Notes under the pieces: generated by a model
The model's input: the letters and a program-made list of their open reading frames with translations, nothing else
What the model was told of the DNA's origin: nothing
The model's database searches: none
Translations under genes and position numbers: made by a program
Shown here: piece after piece, positions 1-5,983 of the stretch
Position numbering within the stretch: the stretch's first letter is position 1
How the letters are laid out: each line of letters opens with the position of its first letter
Source of the DNA: Candidatus Cloacimonadota bacterium
GTDB taxonomy: Bacteria > Cloacimonadota > Cloacimonadia > Cloacimonadales > TCS61
DNA: 6,136 nt
NCBI GenBank assembly: GCA_014382915.1
Contig: JACNIV010000064.1
Span: forward strand, 1-6,136
Reading direction: 5' to 3'

Positions 1-55
1 TTAAATGTCCGCGATGTACTAAATCTAAAACATAATACGAATAAACAATTCTCAT
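1..55 (-). CDS. Cytidylyltransferase-like protein, N-terminal fragment (runs off left edge)
   Basis: Only the first 18 codons are present, reading MRIVYSYYVLDLVHRGHL. The pattern of a short beta strand followed by a D-[LI]-x-H-x-G-H-[LI] segment is the nucleotide-binding signature of the nucleotidyltransferase (TagD / GCT / PCT) superfamily; here it is H14-R15-G16-H17. Family members transfer CMP or AMP to a phosphorylated alcohol, for example glycerol-3-phosphate to give CDP-glycerol. The start is well supported: ATG at 55 has an AGGAG 8 nt upstream. It lies 25 nt after the last of three glycerophosphotransferase-family genes, so supplying their CDP-activated donor is the natural inference. 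The substrate cannot be read from 18 residues; CDP-glycerol, CDP-ribitol, CDP-ethanolamine or an adenylyl transfer all remain open. Confidence 0.75.
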   Translation of the reverse strand, partial: MRIVYSYYVLDLVHRGHL

Positions 56-63
56 CTTTATTT

Positions 64-68
64 CTCCT
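64..68 (-). promoter_or_regulatory. Ribosome binding site of the cytidylyltransferase gene
   Basis: AGGAG on the minus strand, 8 nt before the ATG at 55. It is the best Shine-Dalgarno match in the window and fixes the start of the truncated gene at the left edge. It lies in the 25-nt gap after the 374-aa gene, in which I see no terminator hairpin. Confidence 0.75.
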
Positions 69-80
69 ATTAAAATTATA

Positions 81-1205
81 CTATTTTCTTAAGCGTATTA
101 ATAATGCTTCTACGATACGTTCAGATGCTTTTCCATCTAATTTATAAAGCATTTTTTTAATGTATTTCTCTCGAATATCGATAAATGGATCAGGTTTATT
201 AAAACACTTATCCAGTGTTTCAGGAAGTTCTTTGGGTGAATTAATATGATAGCAGAAATCGTAAAGCTCTGATTTCATGCCTTGATCCAAACGTCTTTTG
301 AAAATTCTCTTCTCACTGAATCTGTGCGATAATTTCTTTTTATAAAAATCGCATATTATCACATGTTTCTGCAGAGCCATCATTTCATAAATAGTTGAGG
401 AAGCCTCTGTCAACAAAACATCTGCTGCACGATATAATGGCACAATATTGTAATCTTCTAGTCCGATTATTTTTACAGAAGGAAAACGTTTTTTGATTTT
501 TTTAATAATTTTTAACTGTTTTCTCAAATTTGCTCCACCAAAACTACTTCTGAAATATATCCATTGATGGAGCTTGATTATCAAATTATAGTCTTTTGTG
601 ATTTCCGGTAATTTATATTTGAAAATTTCAAAACTGCTCGGATAAAATGTAGGTGCATACAAAATTGTTTTTCTGGATGGATCCAGGTTTAATTGTTCCA
701 GTATCTCAGATTGTTCACTAATTTCACCATTGAACAAAGGATCGAGTTTGGCAAATCCTACCAAGTCTAAATCAGATTGGACTCCATATTCCCTTAATTG
801 TTTTTCACGAAATGATCCTTCAATAAAACGGATATCAATCCTTTGATTATGGTCTCGATAGTAAGTAGGTTTTATGCCGATACCATGATATATCATGCAG
901 CATAAAGTGGATGGGTTACAAAATTTTTCGATAGAATACCGACTCCATCCACATATAAAAACATCGAGGTTCATATTATAGATCAGGTTTTGTCGTTCTG
1001 TCTCATTTTGACCTAAAATGTATTTCCAGTTATTCTTTTTGAAAATATTGATGGTCAATTCCCTCTCTTCAATTTCAATATTATGGGTAGTAGAAAAACA
1101 GACATCAAAAAGCGGATTTTTTATCAATAATCTTGCAACAGGTTCCATTTGTGGTAAATGGTACAGGTGGTAGATATCAAAAAGTACTTTGTATTTCTTT
1201 CTCAA
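81..1205 (-). CDS. CDP-glycerol glycerophosphotransferase family protein, paralog A (374 aa)
   Basis: A GT-B-like transferase of the Glyphos_transf (TagB/TagF) family, expected at the inner face of the membrane, moving a phospho-polyol from a CDP donor to a lipid-linked acceptor. Visible landmarks: YHGIGIK at 106-112 (the HG motif, H107); KLDPLF at 153-158; the strand-loop ILYAPT at 181-186; IIKLH at 209-213; and TEASSTIYE at 266-274, matching the family's T/S-[DE]-x-SS donor-binding segment. The LDGKASER motif near residue 356 recurs in both upstream paralogs. At 374 aa it is close to single-domain TagB and lacks the extra N-terminal region of TagF. The start is TTG at 1205, chosen because the KVLFD strand (6-10) aligns with KVLFD at 3-7 of the upstream paralog; the next Met is residue 20, which would delete that strand. 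The usual Pro after the KLH histidine is Gln (Q214). Sampled stretches are about 27-30% GC. The acceptor and donor are inferred only from family. Confidence 0.85.
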   Translation of the reverse strand: MRKKYKVLFDIYHLYHLPQMEPVARLLIKNPLFDVCFSTTHNIEIEERELTINIFKKNNWKYILGQNETERQNLIYNMNLDVFICGWSRYSIEKFCNPSTLCCMIYHGIGIKPTYYRDHNQRIDIRFIEGSFREKQLREYGVQSDLDLVGFAKLDPLFNGEISEQSEILEQLNLDPSRKTILYAPTFYPSSFEIFKYKLPEITKDYNLIIKLHQWIYFRSSFGGANLRKQLKIIKKIKKRFPSVKIIGLEDYNIVPLYRAADVLLTEASSTIYEMMALQKHVIICDFYKKKLSHRFSEKRIFKRRLDQGMKSELYDFCYHINSPKELPETLDKCFNKPDPFIDIREKYIKKMLYKLDGKASERIVEALLIRLRK

Positions 1206-1210
1206 TTTTA

Positions 1211-2299
1211 TTATATTTCCTTCACCAACTCATCTATCTTTTCTTTAACTCTTTTCCCCGAGAAACCATCCAGACCAGAAAAAAAATAATTCCTGTATTC
1301 TACCAGTTTTTTCTTCATTTCAGGTGTGGGATGCAAAGCAGATTCCACAGCAGGAAGCAAATCATCCGGCTTGAATATATGGGGAAAAGCACCTTTCAAC
1401 CACTCTTTCGGATCGATGGAAACAGATTCCATCCCATCCGAATGTTTCAGCTTGGAGGTAGGAAGCACATAAATGATGCCGTGTTTTCCCAGTGCCAGGA
1501 ATTCATTGATCACACTCGATGTCTCGCTGATGAGCGTATCTGCCAGGAAGAGATAAGGATAGATATCATAATCTTCTTTAGGAATCAGGAAGACCTGTCG
1601 ACTTTTTTTAACTAGCTTTTCATAAAATCTATGCTGCGAATGAGGAGCATATTTTCCTGCCCAGCTATACGGATGAAGTTTGATAATTAAATTATACTCA
1701 GGAAGAAGGTCGGTTATTTTTTCCTGAAGGAATTTAATACAACTTGGTTTGTAGGATGGTGCAAAAAGAATGGTTTTTTTAGTAGGATCGAGACCGATTT
1801 TCTTGATGAGTTTTACATTATCATAATACCCATCCCAAAATAGAGGATCAAGCTTTGGAATTCCGGTTAAATAAAAATCTGCAACATTTTCCCAACTCAG
1901 GCTTTTAATATAATCGTACCAATATTGTCCTTCCAGGAAAACATGATAATGGAAATTCTTCTGCCGTTGAATATTCCGTATTCGCAGTGTTTTTATTCCT
2001 ACTCCATGATCAAGATGAACCCTCACAACATCACCGTAACGTTCGGGATGTTTGAGCACGTCTCCGCAGATCACTAGATCAAAACCGCTGGTTTGATCCG
2101 TTATTTTAAGTCCTTCTCCGGTTAGACGCTTTTCGATCTGATTTTTTTGTGGGATCAAAAATATTCCCAGAAATCGTTTCTCATCTTTTCCCACATGAAA
2201 CTGAATATCATAATCAGGATCTTTACGAAGTTCATTATAGAGCGGAAATAGAGAGTTAAAATAGTATTCCTTTTTCAGGTCGAATAGAACTTTGATCAT
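1211..2299 (-). CDS. CDP-glycerol glycerophosphotransferase family protein, paralog B (362 aa)
   Basis: The middle of three tandem Glyphos_transf (TagB/TagF-like) proteins. In order: an N-terminal Rossmann-like start MIKVLFDLKKEYYF; LDHGVGIK at 96-103 (HG motif, H98); GIPKLDPLFWDG around 146-157; TILFAPSYKP at 176-185; IIKLHPY at 205-211 (H209-P210, the most canonical of the three); and SETSSVINE at 258-266, the donor-binding segment. LDGFSGKR at 343-350 closes the domain. It has no signal peptide or membrane segment, so it is predicted to be cytoplasmic or peripheral to the membrane. ATG at 2299 overlaps the stop of paralog C by 4 nt (ATGA) and has AAGGA 8 nt upstream, so the start is secure and translation is coupled. 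The likely role is adding a phospho-polyol unit or linkage during assembly of a surface polymer. Which sugar-alcohol is used cannot be told. Confidence 0.88.
   Translation of the reverse strand: MIKVLFDLKKEYYFNSLFPLYNELRKDPDYDIQFHVGKDEKRFLGIFLIPQKNQIEKRLTGEGLKITDQTSGFDLVICGDVLKHPERYGDVVRVHLDHGVGIKTLRIRNIQRQKNFHYHVFLEGQYWYDYIKSLSWENVADFYLTGIPKLDPLFWDGYYDNVKLIKKIGLDPTKKTILFAPSYKPSCIKFLQEKITDLLPEYNLIIKLHPYSWAGKYAPHSQHRFYEKLVKKSRQVFLIPKEDYDIYPYLFLADTLISETSSVINEFLALGKHGIIYVLPTSKLKHSDGMESVSIDPKEWLKGAFPHIFKPDDLLPAVESALHPTPEMKKKLVEYRNYFFSGLDGFSGKRVKEKIDELVKEI
1218..1222 (-). promoter_or_regulatory. Possible ribosome binding site for the TTG-initiated paralog A
   Basis: AAGGA lies inside the last codons of paralog B, 12 nt before the TTG at 1205. 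The spacing is longer than the usual 5-9 nt. With the TTG start and the 5-nt gap after B's stop codon, this suggests that translation of A depends partly on ribosomes finishing B. Confidence 0.45.
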
Positions 2300-3342
2300 C
2301 TCAGGTATCCTTTTCTGAATCTTTTATGATGAAGTATCTGGAGCTTCCTGAACAGGTTCAACGGCTTTCTCTTCTTTGGGAGAAGGTCTTTTTCCTTTAT
2401 TTCCAATAATGTATTTATTAATCTTTCACTTATTTTCCCATCAAGATACGGATTGATCTCTTCGAGATGTTTCTTCCTGTTATTGCTGAATTCACCAGGA
2501 TTTTTCAGGCTTCTGTCTATTGCCTTTCTCAGATCCTCCGGATCGGTTATATTTATTGCTTTATCTAATCTACTTGAAGTTCTGAAAGTGATAACCGGCT
2601 TATCCAGAACCATGAATTCATAAATTACTGATGATGTATCCGATATCAAAACATCTGCCAGATGAAGATAGGGTGTGATGTCGTGATCTTCGATAATTCT
2701 GATATTTTCAGAAACATTTTTCTCAAAATTCTGATTAATTTCTTTGCTCATCAGTTCATGAAATTTAAGCAGCCAGAACTCGTTATTATTTATTATTTCC
2801 GGAATGACAGGAAGAAGAACTTCTGCAGACTGCATTTTCCTGCTGTGAGTTGGAGCGAAGAGAATGATCTTTTTGTCTTCAGGTATGTTCAATCTCTTTC
2901 TCAAATCTTCAGTTGGATAATTTAAGATGTGATCTATCTTTGACCATCCGGTTTCCCGAACTAAAAAATATTTATGTCTCTTCTGAAGTCTTTTATATCT
3001 TTCAGTAACAAAAGGACCGGAAGTGCAGTAAACATCAAAGAAATGGCGGATCTTGTAATGTGATCTTTTCTCAATTCCCAATCCGTGAAATATCTGTACT
3101 TTTATGCCTGGAATGCGGGGATCAACAAAGTTGCCGGGAACGATAACAAAATCGGGGTGATATGGAACAGCTTTCTCTACTTCACTCATTATCAAAAAAT
3201 CTTTCCATTCATCCGGGATGTTTTTTCTCACTTTTTCAGAAACAAAGAAGGCAAATTCATGTTCTGTTCTTTGCAAAGATTCAACCAGAGGTTGTATAAT
3301 GGGAATTGAATATTTTTTGGATATGTAAAAAAGAAATTTCAT
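2296..3342 (-). CDS. CDP-glycerol glycerophosphotransferase family protein, paralog C (348 aa)
   Basis: The first of three tandem TagB/TagF-like (Glyphos_transf) genes and the most divergent. Conserved landmarks: IFHGLGIEK at 84-92 (H86); GWSKID at 132-137; IILFAPTHS at 159-167; LLKFHE at 191-196 (H195, with Glu in place of the usual Pro); and ISDTSSVIYEF at 233-243, the donor-binding segment, followed by the V-L-x-K-P-V-I-T strand. LDGKISERL at 300-308 ends the shared domain. After it comes a tail (about 323-348) with 11 Lys/Arg in 26 residues, absent from the other two, which could bind anionic phospholipid or a partner. ATG at 3342 lies 3 nt after the exporter's stop codon, with no recognisable Shine-Dalgarno, suggesting reinitiation. 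The role is presumably one phospho-polyol or sugar-phosphate transfer step; the substrate is not determinable. Confidence 0.85.
   Translation of the reverse strand: MKFLFYISKKYSIPIIQPLVESLQRTEHEFAFFVSEKVRKNIPDEWKDFLIMSEVEKAVPYHPDFVIVPGNFVDPRIPGIKVQIFHGLGIEKRSHYKIRHFFDVYCTSGPFVTERYKRLQKRHKYFLVRETGWSKIDHILNYPTEDLRKRLNIPEDKKIILFAPTHSRKMQSAEVLLPVIPEIINNNEFWLLKFHELMSKEINQNFEKNVSENIRIIEDHDITPYLHLADVLISDTSSVIYEFMVLDKPVITFRTSSRLDKAINITDPEDLRKAIDRSLKNPGEFSNNRKKHLEEINPYLDGKISERLINTLLEIKEKDLLPKKRKPLNLFRKLQILHHKRFRKGYLR
2308..2312 (-). promoter_or_regulatory. Ribosome binding site of paralog B, inside the end of paralog C
   Basis: AAGGA sits 8 nt before the ATG at 2299. It is encoded by the Arg-Lys-Gly codons near the C-terminus of paralog C, so the basic tail of C and the initiation signal of B share the same bases. 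Confidence 0.7.
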
Positions 3343-3345
3343 GTA

Positions 3346-5244
3346 CTAAGCGTTATCAGCAAATTGCAGATCATACAGAGTCTGATATCTTTCACATGTT
3401 TTCAAAAGTTCTTTATGCTTTCCGATTCCCACTATTTTACTTTTGTCCAGAACTACGATCTTATCGGAAGAAAGAATGGTAGAAAGTCTGTGAGCTATTA
3501 CTATCACAGTCCTGTTTTTAGTTGCCTGTTCAATTGCTTTCTGAACCTTCTGTTCAGCTTCCGTATCCAGAGCACTCGTCGCTTCGTCAAAAATAAGGAT
3601 AGGAGGATCTCCTACAATTGCCCGGGCAATACAAAGACGTTGTTTCTGTCCCCCCGAAAGATTTGAACCTTTTGTATAGAGCATTTCATTATATTTATGG
3701 GGGAGTTTATCAATAAATTCATCTGCATAAGCTACTTCTGCAGCATTGATTATTTCTTTTGCAGAGACTTCTTCCAAGGTTCCATAACTGATATTGTTTG
3801 CGATAGTATCACCGAAAAGAATAGATTCCTGAGTTACTGTACCGAATAATGTTCGCAGATCTTTCAGTTTGATCTTTCTTATTTCGATCTCATCGATAAA
3901 TATTTCACCACTTTCAGTATCATACATTCTTTCCAGGAGATTTACAAGAGTGGTTTTCCCCGAACCGCTTCCTCCCACGATGGCTACTCTTTCACCTTTG
4001 TTGATAATCAGAGCAATATTTTTCAATACTTCCGGTGACCTGTCATACGAGAAGGAAACGTTCTTAAATTCAATTTTACTTTCAAAAGTATCTTTCTGCA
4101 CGGCATCTTGTGCTTCTTCAATTTCAGATCTTCTATCCAAAATAACGGAAATCCTATCCAGTGAAACCAAAGCTTTTCGGATTTCTGCATAAGCTTGGGT
4201 TATTATTTTCATAGGATGAAGCATAGAAAAAATTGCCAGCAGGAACGCAATAAAACTTCCCAGAGTAAAATTACCGGAACCAGAAAGAACCTGGTTTCCC
4301 CCAATCAGAAGAATAACAACACCGGTGATGGTGCCATGCAGCTCGGAAAGAGGAACATTGAACAAATGATAAACCCGGGATTTTCGCCAGAACTTGAAAT
4401 GCTTCTGGTTTATATCTTTGAATTTTCCAAGTTCATGATCTTCCCGTGAGAATGCTTTTACTATCCTCATGCTGTTCAATATTTCTTCTACATTGGAAAA
4501 AAGATTGGATGATTGAATCTGTATTCTTTTTGAATATTTTTTGATCTTTTTTCCAATATAATTTATTATAATGCTAAAAATAGGAAGTAATATCAAACTG
4601 ATAAGAAATAACTTTGCATTCAAAAAAAGAGCAACTCTGGCAAAAATCAGGATAAGTATTATGTTTTGAAGTGCATCGAAAATGGCCTTGATGAAAAAAT
4701 CACTGACTATCTTCACGTCGGAAACCATGCGAACAAGTGAATCTCCAACTTTGTTTATATTAAAGAAAGCGAGTGATTGATACAGGTATTTCTTGAACAT
4801 CTGGTTGCGGATAGTTCTGATCGTTTTTCCACGTAGATTAGTAAACATTATTTTGTTGCAATAAAAGAATATGTTTTTCAATAAAACCAGCAGGATAAGC
4901 GTTACACTTATCAGCCACAGTAAAAATATTGGATCTGTATGAAGGAACACTGTCTTCAATTCTTCCAGGAATGGTTCATAATTCTGTTTCTGAGACAGCG
5001 CAAATAGACTTCCATGTTGGGAAATAAAGTGTGCAATGATCTTTTGAATAGCTATCCAGAACGAGGGGAAGTTAGTGTATATTATCGTTACTTTTTCCGG
5101 TTTGAATACATGATCCAGAAGAGGGATCGCCATCACAATGCTGACGCCGCTGAACACAGCATAACCCAGCATAAAAAAGAGTCCGGCAAGCAGATAGCCC
5201 CAATACCGGAGCATTATTTTATAAATTCTTTTTATATTTTTCAT
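3346..5244 (-). CDS. MsbA/PglK-type ABC exporter, fused TM and ATPase domains (632 aa)
   Basis: A half-transporter expected to work as a homodimer in the inner membrane, using ATP to flip or export a lipid-linked substrate. The TM domain has six hydrophobic stretches at about 14-42, 106-128, 186-204, 208-230, 303-322 and 328-345. The ATPase domain begins near 390: aromatic A-loop Y400, Walker A GGSGSGKT at 424-431, Q-loop Q472, signature LSGGQ at 529-533, Walker B ILIFD at 549-553 with catalytic E554, D-loop SALD at 557-560, and switch H585. All catalytic residues are present, so it should be active. It is longer than typical MsbA (about 580 aa) mainly because of a roughly 60-residue polar segment between TM1 and TM2 (about 45-105), expected on the periplasmic or outer side. 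Heading the transferase operon, it most likely translocates their lipid-linked product, as PglK does. ATG at 5244 is preceded by GGAAAAG with about 10 nt spacing after GGAA. Confidence 0.92.
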   Translation of the reverse strand: MKNIKRIYKIMLRYWGYLLAGLFFMLGYAVFSGVSIVMAIPLLDHVFKPEKVTIIYTNFPSFWIAIQKIIAHFISQHGSLFALSQKQNYEPFLEELKTVFLHTDPIFLLWLISVTLILLVLLKNIFFYCNKIMFTNLRGKTIRTIRNQMFKKYLYQSLAFFNINKVGDSLVRMVSDVKIVSDFFIKAIFDALQNIILILIFARVALFLNAKLFLISLILLPIFSIIINYIGKKIKKYSKRIQIQSSNLFSNVEEILNSMRIVKAFSREDHELGKFKDINQKHFKFWRKSRVYHLFNVPLSELHGTITGVVILLIGGNQVLSGSGNFTLGSFIAFLLAIFSMLHPMKIITQAYAEIRKALVSLDRISVILDRRSEIEEAQDAVQKDTFESKIEFKNVSFSYDRSPEVLKNIALIINKGERVAIVGGSGSGKTTLVNLLERMYDTESGEIFIDEIEIRKIKLKDLRTLFGTVTQESILFGDTIANNISYGTLEEVSAKEIINAAEVAYADEFIDKLPHKYNEMLYTKGSNLSGGQKQRLCIARAIVGDPPILIFDEATSALDTEAEQKVQKAIEQATKNRTVIVIAHRLSTILSSDKIVVLDKSKIVGIGKHKELLKTCERYQTLYDLQFADNA

Positions 5245-5407
5245 ATTTTTTCTTTTCCAGCTTATAAAGCATGAATAAATTTTTCCATCTAGTAATGTGT
5301 CAATAAGAAACTAATGGTTATTAATTATAACTTGTTACATAATAGATAGAAACAGTTGCCTATATTTGGAATATTATTTTAAAGATTAGTATTTATTTGG
5401 AATTAAG
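5245..5407. other. AT-rich intergenic region between the DprA-like gene and the exporter operon
   Basis: The longest non-coding stretch in the window (163 nt). It holds the operon promoter candidates; a small inverted repeat GCTTTATAAGC (5260-5270) at the expected transcript start; a partial palindrome with GTTAT/ATAAC arms (5317-5331) over the upstream TATAAT; and a 10-bp direct repeat ATTCCAAATA (5363-5372 and 5394-5403). I see no GC-rich hairpin followed by a T-run, so no intrinsic terminator for the DprA-like gene is evident. No RNA gene or credible small ORF is visible. Confidence 0.6.
5274..5303 (-). promoter_or_regulatory. Probable sigma70-type promoter of the exporter/transferase operon
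   Basis: On the minus strand, a perfect TTGACA (5303 to 5298) is followed after 18 nt by TTTATT (5279 to 5274), a 4/6 match to TATAAT. This would start the transcript near 5267 and leave a leader of about 23 nt containing the GGAAAAG site of the exporter. A second candidate lies just upstream: TATAAT (5329 to 5324), 17 nt after the weak -35 TTTCTA (5352 to 5347). AT-rich DNA gives -10 matches by chance, so the perfect -35 is the main support. Confidence 0.5.
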
Positions 5408-5941
5408 TTAAAAAGATGTAATATGATATGGTTTATATCCAAGATTCAAAATATACTCATTACTTTCACTTTCAATAGTAAACAACTTTTTCTCAGAATT
5501 CCGATAACTAATAGCCAACTTTTCCGTATTACTATCTGGAGCTGCATACAAGATTAAGATCGCATTTGCCTGCTCTGCTACAAAATAATTCCGTTCAATT
5601 CCACGCTTCTTCGAAATTCTATCATCTTCCTGCGGAAAATTAGAAAGTATCAAACATCTGTCATTTTTCACAGCTTTTTTAAATTTCAGAGAATAGTTGT
5701 AATTTTCAATATTTCTCGCCGGGCACCAGATTATGTTTTGCTTTCCTTTTAGAAGTACATTCAAAAATTCTTTTTCTACAATCGTCTGAAAACCACCAAT
5801 AACAGTTATTCCTGCCTTTCTGATTTCAATAGCTAAATCTAATGATTTTACGATGATATCCGGTGGACACTTTCGGGAACAGAACAATGCTAATTTATTA
5901 TTTTTCAATATTTCCAGGTTTCCGATATGCTGAATATTCAT
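5408..5941 (-). CDS. Stand-alone DprA/Smf-like SLOG-fold protein (177 aa)
   Basis: A short protein that I place in the DprA/Smf branch of the SLOG (Rossmann-like, nucleotide-binding) superfamily. Matching features in order: LALFCSRKCPP at 17-27, in place of the DprA G-S-R-x strand-loop; ITVIGGFQTIVEKE at 45-58, corresponding to the glycine-rich SGxA/GGF ligand loop; the strand NIIWCPARNIE at 69-79; an LILSNFPQED turn at 97-106, where DprA has its SE-P-G segment; ERN at 116-118; and ANAILILYAAPDSNTEKLA at 125-143, like the DprA VxVxEA...SG region. It covers only the Rossmann part: there is no SAM-like N-terminal domain and no winged-helix C-terminus. A role in transformation (RecA loading) is therefore doubtful. 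It may instead bind a nucleotide or nucleic acid, possibly in a defence or stress setting. ATG at 5941 is the first start after an in-frame TAA; its Shine-Dalgarno is weak (GAG, 9 nt away). Confidence 0.7.
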   Translation of the reverse strand: MNIQHIGNLEILKNNKLALFCSRKCPPDIIVKSLDLAIEIRKAGITVIGGFQTIVEKEFLNVLLKGKQNIIWCPARNIENYNYSLKFKKAVKNDRCLILSNFPQEDDRISKKRGIERNYFVAEQANAILILYAAPDSNTEKLAISYRNSEKKLFTIESESNEYILNLGYKPYHITSF

Positions 5942-5969
5942 AACTTAAATCTCTATTTTTGCTATCCTC

Positions 5970-5981
5970 TTTCTTAAGAAA
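5970..5981. repeat. 12-bp perfect palindrome upstream of the DprA-like gene
   Basis: TTTCTTAAGAAA lies in the 42-nt gap between the stop of the right-edge gene and the DprA-like start. It has no loop and low GC, so it is a poor terminator; it could be an operator or chance. An AGAGGA immediately follows on the minus strand but is 23 nt from the ATG, too far to be its ribosome binding site. Confidence 0.35.
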
Positions 5982-5983
5982 AA

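Noticed and set aside
1133..1615. Open frame of 160 codons on the plus strand
   Set aside because: It lies antisense to paralogs B and A, which have clear family motifs. Its translation shows no domain, and it spans the junction of two real genes.
2662..3309. Two plus-strand open frames (87 and 74 codons)
   Set aside because: Both are antisense to paralog C, without domain content.
3869..4192. Open frame of 107 codons on the plus strand
   Set aside because: It is the complement of the exporter's ATPase region, including Walker A; the Ser/Leu-rich translation is typical of an antisense shadow.
5338..5340. ATG on the minus strand in the intergenic region
   Set aside because: It is followed immediately by TAA, so it encodes nothing; a leader peptide is not supported.
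5363..5403. 10-bp direct repeat ATTCCAAATA, two copies 31 bp apart
   Set aside because: Only two short AT-rich copies, with no further units or conserved spacers. It is not a CRISPR or recognisable attachment site and is probably chance.
5245..5407. Search for an intrinsic terminator, riboswitch or JUMPstart/ops element ahead of the operon
   Set aside because: No GC-rich stem with a T-run, no recognisable riboswitch core and no GGCGGTAGCGT-like ops sequence are visible.
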